Assembly: GCF_013387485.1 (NCBI RefSeq)
Contig: NZ_JABBXB010000006.1
Location: 1 to 64,000, forward strand
DNA: 64,000 nucleotides
From: Stenotrophomonas sp. SAM-B
GTDB lineage: Bacteria > Pseudomonadota > Gammaproteobacteria > Xanthomonadales > Xanthomonadaceae
Direction: 5' to 3'
A program made the position numbers and the translations under genes. This document shows, one piece after another, positions 26,464-35,961 of the stretch (its first letter is position 1; every line of letters starts with the position of its first letter). The notes under the pieces were generated by a model. That model was not told the origin of the DNA. It was given only the letters and a program-made list of their open reading frames with translations, and did not search any database.

Positions 26464-27257
26464 GCGTTCTTCCACTGCGCGGCGCGCTTTTCCAGGAAGG
26501 CGTTCACGCCCTCGGCCTGGTCGGCGCTGTCGAACAGATCGACGAAGGCTTCGCGCTCGGCCACCAGTGCCGAGGCGTGGGTGCCGGTGCGGGTGGCCTG
26601 CACCAGGGTCTTGCAGGCGGCGATGCTGGTCGGGCTCTGCTTGCCGGCCTTGTGCGCCCACGCCAGGGCCAGGGCCTTGGCCTCGCCCTTTGCAACCTTC
26701 TCTTCCACCAGGCCGATACGCAGCGCGGTGTCCGCATCGATGCGTTCGCCGAGCAGGATCATGCGCTTGGCCCAGCCTTCACCGACCAGGCGCGGCAGGT
26801 TCTGGGTGCCACCGGCGCACGGCAGCAGGCCGACGGTGGCCTCCGGCAATGCCACCTGGGCGTGTTCTTCGATGATGCGCAGGTCGCAGGCCAGCGCGCA
26901 TTCCAGGCCACCGCCCATCGCGTAGCCATTGATCGCCGCGATGGAGACACCGCGGAAACCAGACAGTGCCTCGAAGGCTTCGCCGAAGCGACGTGCAGCT
27001 TCGCGTGCGGCGGCCTTGTCGCCGGAAGCGAACTGCTTGAGATCGGCGCCGGCCGAGAAGAACTTTTCGCCGTCGCCGGTGATCACCAGCGCGTAGACAT
27101 CGCGGTCTGCGTTGAGCGCGCCCACCAGGTCACGCAGCGCGGACAGGCTGTGCACGGTCCAGGTATGTGCCGGCGGGTTGTCGAGGGTGATGACCGCGAC
27201 GTGGCCATCGGCCTCGACCTTCAGGCCGACATGATCATGCTCGCGCCAATCCATCAT
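26460..27257 (-). CDS. Enoyl-CoA hydratase
   Basis: A 265-residue crotonase-family protein. The oxyanion hole is in FFSAGADLKQF and GYAMGGGLECALACD, and the hydratase glutamates lie in the region of LPEATVGLLPCAGGTQNLPR. In this operon it most likely hydrates methacrylyl-CoA to 3-hydroxyisobutyryl-CoA. Both junctions, with the acyl-CoA dehydrogenase upstream and the hydrolase downstream, overlap by 4 bases. Confidence 0.9.
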   Translation of the reverse strand: MMDWREHDHVGLKVEADGHVAVITLDNPPAHTWTVHSLSALRDLVGALNADRDVYALVITGDGEKFFSAGADLKQFASGDKAAAREAARRFGEAFEALSGFRGVSIAAINGYAMGGGLECALACDLRIIEEHAQVALPEATVGLLPCAGGTQNLPRLVGEGWAKRMILLGERIDADTALRIGLVEEKVAKGEAKALALAWAHKAGKQSPTSIAACKTLVQATRTGTHASALVAEREAFVDLFDSADQAEGVNAFLEKRAAQWKNA

Positions 27258-28420
27258 CGCAGTTCCTCTTCGGTGTTGAGCAGGTGGCGGGCCACGATCA
27301 CACGCATGATCTCGTTGGTGCCCTCCAGGATCTGGTGCACGCGCGAATCGCGCAGCAGCCGTTCAATCGGGTATTCGCGGATGTAGCCGTAGCCGCCGTG
27401 GATCTGCAGTGCGTCGTTGCAGATGTTGAAGCCGGCATCGGTGGCGAAACGCTTGGCCATCGCGCACCACACATTGGCATCGCTGGCACCGGCATCGAGC
27501 TTGCGCGCAGCGGTATGCACCATCTGCCGGGCGGCGACCAGCTGGGTGACCATGTCGGCCAGCTTGAACTGCAGCGCCTGGAACTCCGACAGCGCCTTGC
27601 CGAACTGGCGGCGCTCGCCCATGTAGCGGCGGGCGGCATCCAGTGCGCCCTGGGCAGCGCCCAACGAGCAGGCGGCGATGTTGATGCGGCCGCCGTCCAG
27701 GCCCTTCATGGCCAGCTTGAAACCGCTGCCTTCCTCGCCGAGCAGATGGCTGACCGGCACGCGCACGTTCTCGAACGTGATGCCGCGGGTCGGCTGGCTG
27801 TTCCAGCCCATCTTCTCTTCCTTGCGGCCGTAGCTGATGCCCGGCAGATCGGCCGGCACCGCGATCGCACTGATGCCACCGGCCCCGGCGCCACCGGTAC
27901 GGGCCATCACCACCAGCAGCTCGGTGGCACCGGCGCCGGAGATGAAGGCCTTGGAGCCGTTGAGCACGTAATGGTCGCCGTCGCGTACCGCGCTGGTCTT
28001 CAGCGAGGCCGCATCCGAGCCGGCACCCGGCTCGGTCAGGCAGTACGAGGCCAGCTTGGTGCCGGACGAGAGGTCTGCACCCCACTCCGCACGCAGGCTC
28101 TCCTGGCCCCACTTGGCCACCATCCACGACGCCATGTTGTGGATGCTGACATAGGCCGCCGTGGACGGATCCACATTGGCGAGCTCCTCGATGACGACGG
28201 CGGCGTCCAGACGGCTCAAGCCGCTGCCACCGACCTCGGGGTCCATGTACAAACCACAGAACCCGAGTTCCCCTGCCTTGGCGATCGCCTCGCGCGGAAA
28301 GATGCCCTCCGCATCCCATCGCGCGGCGTGCGGCGCCAGTTCGGCCTGGGCGAAGTCGCGCGCGGCCTCTCTATAGGCCTGCTGCGCTTCGTCGAGTTCC
28401 GTCGTCATCGAGTGGCTCAT
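27254..28420 (-). CDS. Acyl-CoA dehydrogenase, probably isobutyryl-CoA
   Basis: A 388-residue flavoenzyme. The FAD-binding CLTEPGAGSDAASLKT, the substrate-side RKEEKMGWNSQPT, the FGKALSEFQ motif and the C-terminal QIHGGYGYIREYPIERLLRD are standard acyl-CoA dehydrogenase blocks. Its place between mmsA and the methacrylyl-CoA hydratase points to oxidation of isobutyryl-CoA. A GGAG ribosome-binding site supports the start at 28420, 19 bases after the mmsA stop codon. Confidence 0.9.
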   Translation of the reverse strand: MSHSMTTELDEAQQAYREAARDFAQAELAPHAARWDAEGIFPREAIAKAGELGFCGLYMDPEVGGSGLSRLDAAVVIEELANVDPSTAAYVSIHNMASWMVAKWGQESLRAEWGADLSSGTKLASYCLTEPGAGSDAASLKTSAVRDGDHYVLNGSKAFISGAGATELLVVMARTGGAGAGGISAIAVPADLPGISYGRKEEKMGWNSQPTRGITFENVRVPVSHLLGEEGSGFKLAMKGLDGGRINIAACSLGAAQGALDAARRYMGERRQFGKALSEFQALQFKLADMVTQLVAARQMVHTAARKLDAGASDANVWCAMAKRFATDAGFNICNDALQIHGGYGYIREYPIERLLRDSRVHQILEGTNEIMRVIVARHLLNTEEELR

Positions 28421-28439
28421 GGTCGAACTCCGTTGTTGC

Positions 28440-29945
28440 TTACTTCAGGCTGATGGTGGTGTTGACGCCATGACCCAGCGTCTCGTCATCGAACCAGCGC
28501 GAGGTGATCGTCTTGGTCTGGGTGTAGAACATCACCACCTGCTTGCCGTACGGGCCCAGGTCGCCGAGCTTGGAGGCGCGCGAGCCGGTGAACGAGAACA
28601 GCGGCACCGGCACCGGGATCGGCACGTTGATGCCGACCTGGCCGACGTCGATGTCTTCCTGGAACTTGCGGGCGGCCGCACCGGACTGGGTGAACAGCGC
28701 GGTGCCATTGCCGTTCGGGTTGGCGTTGATCAGTTCGATGGCGTCTTCCAGCGTCTCCGCTTCCAGGATCACCAGCACCGGCCCGAAGATTTCCTCGTCG
28801 TACACGCGCATGCCCGGCGTCACGCCGGCGAAGATGGTCGGACCGACGAAGTTGCCCTTCTCGAACCCATCCACCTGCGGGTTGCGGCCATCGAGCACCA
28901 GCTTGGCGCCCTGCTCCACGCCCGAGGCGATCAGGCCTTCGACACGCTCGCGCGCGGCGCAGGAGATCACCGGGCCGACATCGGTCCCGGCGACGCTGCC
29001 ACCGCTGACCTTCAGCGTCTTGGCCTTGGCCACCAGGTCCGGCACCCATGCGCGCGCTTCGCCGACCAGCACCAGGGTGGAGGCGGCCATGCAGCGCTGG
29101 CCGGCCGCACCGAAGGCAGCACCGACCATCGCGTTGAGGCTCTGTTCCTTGTTCGCGTCCGGCAGCACCACGGCGTGGTTCTTGGCGCCCATCATGCACT
29201 GCACGCGCTTGCCGGCCAGCGAGGCGCGGTTGTACACATGCGTGCCGACGCGGGTGGATCCCACGAAGGACACCGCCTTGATATCCGGGTGATCGCAGAT
29301 CGCGTTGACCACGTCTTCGCCACCGTGGACGACGTTCAACACGCCCTTGGGGATGCCGGCTTCCAGCGCCAGTTCGACCAGGCGCATGGTGACCATCGGG
29401 TCCTGCTCGGACGGCTTCAGGATGAAGGTGTTGCCGGTGGCGATGGCCATCGGGAACATCCACAGCGGAATCATCGCCGGGAAGTTGAACGGGGTGATGC
29501 CCGCGCACACGCCCAGCGGCTGCAGCAGGGTGTAGGTGTCCACGCCGTTGGCCACGTTGTTGGCCAGCTCACCGAGCTGCAGGTTGCCGATCGCAGCGGC
29601 GTGCTCGACCACTTCCAGGCCACGGAACACATCGCCTTCGGCATCCGGCACGGTCTTGCCCTGCTCGGCGCTGAGGATGTGGGCCAGCTCGCTCATGTTC
29701 TCGCGGATCAGCTGCTGGTACTTCAGGAAGATGCGCGCACGGGTGCCGATCGGGGTCTTGCGCCAGGTCTTGAACGCTTCCTTGGCCGAGGCGACGGCGG
29801 CGTCGACCTCGCTGGGGGTGGCGAACGGGACCTGGGCCAGTACGTCCTGGGTGGCCGGATTGACCACGTTCTGCCAATGCGAGCTGGCCGATTCGATGAA
29901 CTGGCCATCGATCAACATGCGGATACGGGGCGCTGCAACAGTCAT
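28440..29945 (-). CDS. mmsA: Methylmalonate-semialdehyde dehydrogenase (CoA-acylating)
   Basis: A 501-residue aldehyde dehydrogenase that makes propionyl-CoA from methylmalonate semialdehyde. The cofactor region [15 protein letters not shown], the SFVGSTRVG loop and the catalytic cysteine in [14 protein letters not shown] are the MmsA-specific versions. It is the first gene of the valine-degradation operon mmsA-acd-ech-hydrolase-mmsB. The divergent ScfR-like regulator and the TATTCACAG operator in its leader suggest control by acyl-CoA level. Confidence 0.95.
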   Translation of the reverse strand: MTVAAPRIRMLIDGQFIESASSHWQNVVNPATQDVLAQVPFATPSEVDAAVASAKEAFKTWRKTPIGTRARIFLKYQQLIRENMSELAHILSAEQGKTVPDAEGDVFRGLEVVEHAAAIGNLQLGELANNVANGVDTYTLLQPLGVCAGITPFNFPAMIPLWMFPMAIATGNTFILKPSEQDPMVTMRLVELALEAGIPKGVLNVVHGGEDVVNAICDHPDIKAVSFVGSTRVGTHVYNRASLAGKRVQCMMGAKNHAVVLPDANKEQSLNAMVGAAFGAAGQRCMAASTLVLVGEARAWVPDLVAKAKTLKVSGGSVAGTDVGPVISCAARERVEGLIASGVEQGAKLVLDGRNPQVDGFEKGNFVGPTIFAGVTPGMRVYDEEIFGPVLVILEAETLEDAIELINANPNGNGTALFTQSGAAARKFQEDIDVGQVGINVPIPVPVPLFSFTGSRASKLGDLGPYGKQVVMFYTQTKTITSRWFDDETLGHGVNTTISLK

Positions 29946-29978
29946 GGACAATCCCGACGGGTCGAAAGTTGTTGGCAT

Positions 29979-30063
29979 TATTCACAGTGCCATCCTCGAT
30001 TTCCGGGCTGTATGCGCTTAATCTGGCCAATGCCCGCTACGATTCTTGTGAATTCTGTGAATA
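29979..30063. promoter_or_regulatory. Candidate operators between mmsA and its regulator
   Basis: TATTCACAG (29979-29987) is the exact inverted copy of CTGTGAATA (30055-30063). The right-hand site is also part of a direct repeat, TTGTGAAT-TCTGTGAAT (30046-30062). The left site lies 34 bases before the mmsA start codon. Identical spaced half-sites in a divergent promoter suggest a regulator-bound loop. Confidence 0.5.
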
Positions 30064-31427
30064 GCCAGCCCGTCCAACGTCAGATAGGCCTGCGCCTGCT
30101 CAAGCTGCGCGAGCAGCGGGGCTACAGCCAGCTCGCGCTGGCCAAGGCTCTGGGGCTGTCGGCGAGCTACCTGAACCAGATCGAGCGCAACAAGCGGCCA
30201 CTGACCCCGGCGGTACAGGGCAAGCTGCGCGAGGTGCTGGGTGATGTCAGCGACCTGTTCGAGGTCGATGACCCCGGTGCGCTGCAGGAATCGCTGGGCG
30301 AGACCCTGCGCGATCTGGGCCTGGCCGATGTCAGCAGCACCGAGCTACGTGCCATGGCCGGCAACCTGCCGCAGATCAGCCGCGCCCTGCTCGACCTGCA
30401 CCGCCGCCACCTGATGCTGCGCGAGCATGCCGCCGCGCTGGAGTTCCAGCTGGGCGACGTGCATGCCGGGCAGGCGCTGCCCGCCGGCGACCAGGTGCGT
30501 GACTTCTTCAACCGCATGCACAACCACATCCCCGAGCTGGATGACCTGGCCGAGCAGTTGTTTGGCGAATGGGGGCTGGTGGCCGGGCATGTCGCGCCGC
30601 GCCTGCGCCAGCTGCTGGCCGACCGCCACGGCGTGCTGGTGGAGGTCGGACCGCTGCAGGCCGGACGCGAGAAGCGCGTCTACGACGGCGGCAGCCGCAC
30701 CTTGTGGCTGCCCGACTACCTGGAGCCGGGCCAGCAGGCGTTCCAGATGGCGGCCGAGCTGGCCCTGCTCGGGTATGCGGCGCAGATCGATGCGGTGATC
30801 GCCCGCGCGGGGTTCGGCGAAGCCGAGCAGATCGCGCAGGCGCGGATCGGCATGTCCAACTATTTCGCCGGTGCGCTGGTGATGCCGTATGCACAGTTCC
30901 TGCGCGCCGCCGAGCACAGCGCGTACGACATCGATGCGCTGGCCCATCGTTTCGGCGTGGGCTTCGAGGCGGTCTGCCATCGCTTGAGCACACTGGCGCG
31001 ACGCAGCGCGCCGGGGCTGCCGTTCTTCTTCATCCGCGTGGACCGCGCCGGCAATGTCTCCAAGCGGCATTCGGCGACCGACTTCCACTTCTCCCAGGTG
31101 GGCGGCTCCTGCCCGCTGTGGATCGTGTACGAGGCCTTCAACCAGCCAGGGCGGGTGCTGACCCAGACCGCACGCATGCCCGACGGGCGCCGCCATTTCT
31201 GGTTGGCGCGGCAGGTGAGCAGCGGCCCGATCGGGCATGGCCAGCCACGCAAGACCTTCGCGGTGGCACTGGGCTGTGATCTGCAGCATGCCGAGCGGCT
31301 GATCTACACGCGCGGGCTGGACATCCAGAGCCCGGGCAACTCGGTGTCGATCGGCCCGGGCTGCCGGGTGTGCCCGCGCGAGGACTGCATGCAGCGCGCA
31401 TTCCCGCAGCTGCCGGGACGAGGCTGA
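30030..31427 (+). CDS. XRE family short-chain fatty acyl-CoA regulator (ScfR-like)
   Basis: A 465-residue regulator with an XRE HTH (IGLRLLKLREQRGYSQ, ALGLSASYLNQIERNKR), a central IrrE-like/DUF955 region without an obvious zinc motif, and a C-terminal DUF2083-type cysteine motif (PGCRVCPREDCMQRAFP). This is the RamB/PrpC-regulator (ScfR) arrangement, which controls propionate, glyoxylate or branched-chain acyl-CoA genes. It is divergent from mmsA. The start is uncertain: ATG 30012, ATG 30030, GTG 30048 or GTG 30057; no strong ribosome-binding site is seen. Confidence 0.83.
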   Translation: MPATILVNSVNSQPVQRQIGLRLLKLREQRGYSQLALAKALGLSASYLNQIERNKRPLTPAVQGKLREVLGDVSDLFEVDDPGALQESLGETLRDLGLADVSSTELRAMAGNLPQISRALLDLHRRHLMLREHAAALEFQLGDVHAGQALPAGDQVRDFFNRMHNHIPELDDLAEQLFGEWGLVAGHVAPRLRQLLADRHGVLVEVGPLQAGREKRVYDGGSRTLWLPDYLEPGQQAFQMAAELALLGYAAQIDAVIARAGFGEAEQIAQARIGMSNYFAGALVMPYAQFLRAAEHSAYDIDALAHRFGVGFEAVCHRLSTLARRSAPGLPFFFIRVDRAGNVSKRHSATDFHFSQVGGSCPLWIVYEAFNQPGRVLTQTARMPDGRRHFWLARQVSSGPIGHGQPRKTFAVALGCDLQHAERLIYTRGLDIQSPGNSVSIGPGCRVCPREDCMQRAFPQLPGRG

Positions 31428-31450
31428 TACGGCCCGGTGGCGGTTGGATC

Positions 31451-31471
31451 GTGCCGGCCAACGGCCGGCAC
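31451..31471. repeat. SMAG/REP-like palindrome
   Basis: GTGCCGGCC-AAC-GGCCGGCAC, a 9-base stem, in the gap between the convergent regulator and patatin genes. Confidence 0.75.
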
Positions 31472-31494
31472 CGACCGGTTTGGAGGACACCGGT

Positions 31495-33384
31495 CTAGTA
31501 GATCGGCGTCACCTTCATCTGCGGCAGTGGTCGCGGTGCGCCATCCGTGAGGTCCGGCCCGAGGTCTTCCCAGGTCTGGCCCTGCTCGACCATGTGCCGC
31601 CACAGCTGCTGCGACTCGCGGCGTTTGTCTTCCGAGCTCAGGCGATAGGACGGCGGCACCGGCGTGCCGGTGGCCACGCTCTGATAGGCCGCCTCGTACG
31701 CCGCCACGCGCTGCGCCGGATCATCGGTGCGCGCCACATCCAGCGTGTAGCGCTGGTAGGCCGAGGCCAGATTGCGCCAGCGGATCCAGTAGTGGTTGGC
31801 AAAAGAGAAATCGCAGAAGCGTTCGCCGGCGATGCTGCCCTTGTCGGCGATGCGGCTGAGCACGGCCTGCGGCATGTCCAGGTTCATGCCGCCCTCGTCG
31901 CCCTCCAGCGCGACATGCACGATGCGGTCGCGGTAGCCCGGCGCGCGAGCCTGCAGCACATCGCGCCAGTTCTGCATGGTCGACACGATCGAGAACAGGA
32001 AGCCGGACATCTCCGCCGCCGCCAGCGGCTGCGCGATGGAATGGTAGGTGCGTTGCCAGCCATGGCGGTTCTCGGTCGGCAGGAACACCGCCTGCTCCGC
32101 ACGCGCATGCGGGTCGCCATGAGCCAGCACGCTGACCGCCTCGGCGTGGCGCGGATACACCAGATTGATGCCGAACGTCGGCCAGCGCGGCAGCGCTGCG
32201 TCGAACAGGTGGATCGGGAAATTGCTGCTGATCCCACCATCGGAGAACCAGCAGACGCGGAAGGCCGCGATCACCGGGCCACAGCTCTGACCGCCACTGG
32301 TGAGCCCTTCCATGCTGTCGGCGACATTGGTGTTGTCGCGACGTGGCTCGGCGTCCGCGACCGGCTCGCAGCGACGCTCGCGGCGCGCCGGCTCGTGCAG
32401 CGGCACCGCGCTGATCAGCAGCGGGAAGCTCAGGCTCATGCGCGTGGCGACCAGCACCGGCAGTTCCTCGCCATCGACCAGGCGGTAGTAGTCGCGCCCA
32501 TCGACGTGCTCCGGCGTGCCTGCACGCGCCACCAGCCAGTCGACCACGCTCGCCGGGAACAACTGCGCGAACTCCTCGCGCAGGAACCAGAAATGCGCGG
32601 CATTGAACGGCAGCGTGCGCGGCTCGCTGTGCGAGATGCAGGTGGTGATCATCTGCAGGGTGATCGCGTGCGCGCCGCCCGGCTCACCGGGATAGCGCGG
32701 CGCCGCGTGCAGATCGCCGAAGGTCAATGGCTGGCCGTCCGGCTTGCCGGCCAGTGCCTGCAGCCGTGCGTGCAGCCAATCGGTCAGGGCCGGTGCGGAC
32801 GCATCGGGCTGGGTACTGCCATTGCACAGGCCGAGCAGGTTGCGCCGTGCCACCCGCGCGACGCGTAGCGCCGAGGCCAGCACGCCGGCACCATACGCGC
32901 ACAGCAGCGAGGGCAGCAGCGTCGCCCAGATACCGTCGATGCCACCGGCCAGGTAGCCGATCCCGAGCAGCCCGGCCAGCGCCACCAGCAGCTCCACGGG
33001 TGCGATCGCGAACACTGCCGCGAGCAGGCAGGCGACCTTGCGCAGCAGGCCGGCCTTGCCGGTCAGCATCACCAGCAGGCGATACGCGGTACGCGCGCCG
33101 TACGCCGGCTGGAACAGGCTGTGGATGAAACCCTGTCGCGACAGCTGCGCCGAGACCTCGGCCAGCCCGGGAAAGCCTACCGTCGACGCGACCGGCTCAT
33201 CGGCCTGGCGACGCCGATCGCCCAGTGCGGCGGCCGCCGCAACGGCGGCGGCAATGGCCCCGGCCGAGGTGCCGCCGATGCTCTTGAAACGGTACTCGCG
33301 GGCCAGCGACAGCACCGCATTGGGATACACGATGCCGCTGGTGATGCCGCCCTTCATGACCAGATCGCAGTACTTGTCCGCCAC
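31495..33384 (-). CDS. Patatin-like phospholipase with embedded membrane segments
   Basis: A 629-residue protein. The patatin catalytic dyad is visible: the oxyanion stretch MKGGITSGIVYP, nucleophile Ser40 in GGTSAGA, and the aspartate in FSDGGISSNFP. Between them lies a roughly 70-residue hydrophobic region (about 100-180) that looks like two or three membrane helices. A long C-terminal part has no familiar motif. The GTG start at 33384 has GAGGA at good distance. It likely cleaves acyl esters of membrane lipids. A hairpin separates it from the lipid operon upstream. Confidence 0.82.
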   Translation of the reverse strand: MADKYCDLVMKGGITSGIVYPNAVLSLAREYRFKSIGGTSAGAIAAAVAAAAALGDRRRQADEPVASTVGFPGLAEVSAQLSRQGFIHSLFQPAYGARTAYRLLVMLTGKAGLLRKVACLLAAVFAIAPVELLVALAGLLGIGYLAGGIDGIWATLLPSLLCAYGAGVLASALRVARVARRNLLGLCNGSTQPDASAPALTDWLHARLQALAGKPDGQPLTFGDLHAAPRYPGEPGGAHAITLQMITTCISHSEPRTLPFNAAHFWFLREEFAQLFPASVVDWLVARAGTPEHVDGRDYYRLVDGEELPVLVATRMSLSFPLLISAVPLHEPARRERRCEPVADAEPRRDNTNVADSMEGLTSGGQSCGPVIAAFRVCWFSDGGISSNFPIHLFDAALPRWPTFGINLVYPRHAEAVSVLAHGDPHARAEQAVFLPTENRHGWQRTYHSIAQPLAAAEMSGFLFSIVSTMQNWRDVLQARAPGYRDRIVHVALEGDEGGMNLDMPQAVLSRIADKGSIAGERFCDFSFANHYWIRWRNLASAYQRYTLDVARTDDPAQRVAAYEAAYQSVATGTPVPPSYRLSSEDKRRESQQLWRHMVEQGQTWEDLGPDLTDGAPRPLPQMKVTPIY

Positions 33385-33490
33385 GTTGCCGTCCTCTGTC
33401 CGCCGGTGCGCGGCCGATCCGCGCACCCTCCCCGCCTGTTCCCGCAACGATGCAGGGACCGGGGAGCTCGATGGCGACAGTATCGCCCGC

Positions 33491-33515
33491 GCGCTTCTCA
33501 GGGCCTGAGAAGCGC
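33491..33515 (-). terminator. Terminator-like hairpin after the lipid operon
   Basis: GCGCTTCTCA and TGAGAAGCGC form a perfect 10-base stem around GGGCC. It lies 14 bases after the lipocalin stop codon. There is no clear T-tract, so it may slow or process the transcript rather than terminate fully. Confidence 0.6.
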
Positions 33516-33528
33516 CGCACGGAACGGC

Positions 33529-34065
33529 TTATTCGGCCTTGCCGGACTGCGGCACGCGCCGCACCTGGGACAGGTCGTAGCCGAGCGCGGCCACGCGGGT
33601 CATCGCCGCCTGGTAGTCCGCATCGGAGATGGTCGGCGTGCGCGCCATCAGCCACATGTAATCGCGTTTACTGCGCCCGACGATGGTCTGCCTGTAGTCG
33701 GGGTCGAGATCCACGATCACGTACTCGGCCTGGATCGGCCAGATGAACTGCATGCCCCAGATGGCGCCGCCGGTGCCCTCCTTGACCGTCCCGATCGGGT
33801 GCATGGTCTTGATCGGCGCCTGGAAGCTGCCCTTGCGGTAGCGGAAGGTGGTCTGGATGCGACCGTCCGGACGCAACGCATAGGACTCCACCGCATCGAA
33901 CGCTTCACGCTCGGGGCGGCTGGGGATATGGGCGATCACGTACCAGTCGCCCATGAAGCGCGGCACGTCCACGTGGGCCACGGGCGGGATCGGACGGGTG
34001 TTGCCACTGCAGCCGCCGAGCATCATGCCGACGGCCAGCAAGGGGATGAGAGCGCGGATCGACAT
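33529..34065 (-). CDS. blc: Outer-membrane lipocalin (Blc-like)
   Basis: A 178-residue lipoprotein. The signal peptide ends in the lipobox LGGC at about residue 18. The lipocalin signature GDWYVIAHIPSRPERE and the barrel strand patterns (FRYRKGSFQ, DYMWLMARTP) are clear. Blc-type lipocalins bind fatty acids or lysophospholipids at the outer membrane. It is the last gene of the desaturase-led operon, consistent with a lipid-modification theme. Start at the ATG of MSIRALIPLL; the upstream frame extension lies in the methyltransferase gene. Confidence 0.9.
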   Translation of the reverse strand: MSIRALIPLLAVGMMLGGCSGNTRPIPPVAHVDVPRFMGDWYVIAHIPSRPEREAFDAVESYALRPDGRIQTTFRYRKGSFQAPIKTMHPIGTVKEGTGGAIWGMQFIWPIQAEYVIVDLDPDYRQTIVGRSKRDYMWLMARTPTISDADYQAAMTRVAALGYDLSQVRRVPQSGKAE

Positions 34066-34093
34066 GACGGCTTCCTCCAGGAACGTGGGGTGA

Positions 34094-35167
34094 TCACGGA
34101 CGGTTGAACAGGTAATGGGCCACCTGCCACTGCTGGCTCTGCTGATAGCCGAACAGCTCCGCGCAGGCCATCCAGAACATCCGCCAGCGCTGGTGCCACA
34201 GCGCGGCCGAGGCATCGCCGTAGGTCTGGCGCAGCACAGTCATCACCGCCTCTTTCTCGCGGTCCTGGTTGGCCAGCCAATGGTTGGCGGTGCGCTCGTA
34301 GTGGGTGCCATCGAGCAGCCAGCGCTGCTGCAGCTGCAGGTGCTGCTGGAAGAACAGCAGGGTATCGGCGGCCGGCATCAGGCCACCGGTGAAGAAGTGG
34401 CGACCCATCCAGTTGTCATCGCCCTCGGTCTCGAACGGGTACATCAGCGTGCGGTGCACGAAGATGTGCACGAACAGCTTGCCCTCCGGGCGCAGCCAGC
34501 GGTGGATGCGCTGCAGCAGCTGCGGGTAATTGCGCATGTGCTCGAACATCTCGATCGACACGCAGCGATCGAAGGTTTCCGCATCCAGCATCAGATGGTT
34601 CACGTCACGGGTCAGCACCGTGACGTTGATCAGGCCACGCGCGCGGCACTGGCCCTGGATATACTCGCGCTGGCTGTTGGAATTGGATACCGCGGTGATC
34701 TGCGCGTTCGGGTAGCGCTCGGCCATCCACAGTGTCAGCGACCCCCAGCCGCAGCCCAGCTCCAGGATGTGCTGCCCATCGGCCAGCTGTGCGCGCTCGC
34801 CGTACAGCGCCAGCATCGCCTCTTCAGCCTCGTCCAGCGTTTCCCTGCCGGTGGCGTAGTAGCAGCTGCTGTACTTCAGGCGCTTGCCCAGGCAACGGTG
34901 GAAGAACTCGGCCGGCACCTCGTAGTGCTGGCGGTTGGCGGCATCCACGTGCAGCGCCACGGCGCTGCTGGCCAGCCCGGCGATGCGCGCGGCAAAGCGC
35001 TGCGACTGCACCTGCTGGCCGCCGGCGAGCTCTTCGCGCAGGCGCTGCTCGCACTGGCGGCGGATGCCCAGCCGCAGCAGGGCATCGGGCAGCAGCCCGC
35101 GTTCGGCCAGGCCGGTCAGGCCCGGTGCGTAGTCCGGCAGCGGAAGACGGTCACTGGCGACATTCAT
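34094..35167 (-). CDS. CFA-synthase-like SAM methyltransferase
   Basis: A 357-residue methyltransferase of the cyclopropane-fatty-acid synthase superfamily. The SAM-binding loop is LELGCGWGSLTLWMA. The substrate-side motif YSSCYYATGRETLDEAEEAML and VSIEMFEHMRNY match the shorter, divergent branch rather than true CfaB. It is the second CFA-like gene in this operon, so it probably performs a different methyl transfer on an acyl chain. The start ATG overlaps the DUF1295 gene stop by 4 bases. Confidence 0.83.
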   Translation of the reverse strand: MNVASDRLPLPDYAPGLTGLAERGLLPDALLRLGIRRQCEQRLREELAGGQQVQSQRFAARIAGLASSAVALHVDAANRQHYEVPAEFFHRCLGKRLKYSSCYYATGRETLDEAEEAMLALYGERAQLADGQHILELGCGWGSLTLWMAERYPNAQITAVSNSNSQREYIQGQCRARGLINVTVLTRDVNHLMLDAETFDRCVSIEMFEHMRNYPQLLQRIHRWLRPEGKLFVHIFVHRTLMYPFETEGDDNWMGRHFFTGGLMPAADTLLFFQQHLQLQQRWLLDGTHYERTANHWLANQDREKEAVMTVLRQTYGDASAALWHQRWRMFWMACAELFGYQQSQQWQVAHYLFNRP

Positions 35168-35961
35168 GGGGAAGATTCCTTGCGGGCAGACGACGAACGG
35201 GAGGGGAACCACGGAAACAGCATCGGCGTGGTGCGCTGGTACTCGCGGTAATCCTCGCCACGCGAACGCAGCGCCTGCGCCTCGGTGAAGGGAATCCCAC
35301 TGACCCAGCGCAGGAACACGTACATCACCAGTGGCCCGGACCAGGCCAGCCACCACAGCGGCGAGTGCACGGCGAGCAGCACATAGGTGAACCAGTGCAG
35401 CCACTCGAAGAAATAGTTGGGGTGCCGCGAGTGGCGCCACAGCCCCTCACGGCAGGTCTTGCCCTTGTTGGCCGGATCGGCACGGAAGCGCGCCAGCTGA
35501 CGGTCCGCCAGCGATTCGCCGCCCACGCTCAGCAGCCACATCGCGATGGCCGCGATCAGCCAGCCCCAACCCGCTGGTGCCGGATTCACCGACACCGCCA
35601 CGAACGGCAGCGCGAACAGCACGATCAGCAGCGCCTGGAACTGGAAGAAGCCGAAGATCTTTCCCTGGTGGCCGTTCCAGTGCCTGCGCAGATGCTGGTA
35701 GCGGCCATCCTCGGGCTCGCTGCGCACGCGGTGCCACAGGTGCAGCGCCAGGCGCGAGCCCCACAGGCCGCCCAGCACCGCCAGCGCGATCCGCGGCATC
35801 GCTGCCCCATTCCCCAACAGTGCCAGCAGCAGGGCAGAGGCGCCGACGCCCTTGGCCCAGAGCACATCCACCACACCGATGTTCTGGTGCCGGCGCTGCC
35901 ACCACCAGCCCCAGGTCATGATCACGGCGGCGTACAGCCACACCCACCACAGCATTTTCAT
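35164..35961 (-). CDS. DUF1295 membrane protein (steroid 5-alpha-reductase-like)
   Basis: A 265-residue integral membrane protein with about seven helices. The C-terminal HSRHPNYFFEWLHW and SGPLVMYVFLRWVSGIPFTEAQAL with RSRGEDYREYQRTTP are the DUF1295 hallmarks, shared with steroid 5-alpha-reductase and isoprenylcysteine methyltransferase folds. Members are thought to be NADPH-dependent reductases of lipid double bonds; the substrate is unknown. It overlaps both neighbours by 4 bases, deep inside the lipid operon. Confidence 0.85.
   Translation of the reverse strand: MKMLWWVWLYAAVIMTWGWWWQRRHQNIGVVDVLWAKGVGASALLLALLGNGAAMPRIALAVLGGLWGSRLALHLWHRVRSEPEDGRYQHLRRHWNGHQGKIFGFFQFQALLIVLFALPFVAVSVNPAPAGWGWLIAAIAMWLLSVGGESLADRQLARFRADPANKGKTCREGLWRHSRHPNYFFEWLHWFTYVLLAVHSPLWWLAWSGPLVMYVFLRWVSGIPFTEAQALRSRGEDYREYQRTTPMLFPWFPSRSSSARKESSP

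Noticed and set aside
28419-30029. A long in-frame extension of the ScfR-like regulator upstream through the mmsA gene (1002 codons total)
   Set aside because: The extension is antisense to mmsA and lacks any domain; the protein starts to resemble XRE regulators only just after 30060.
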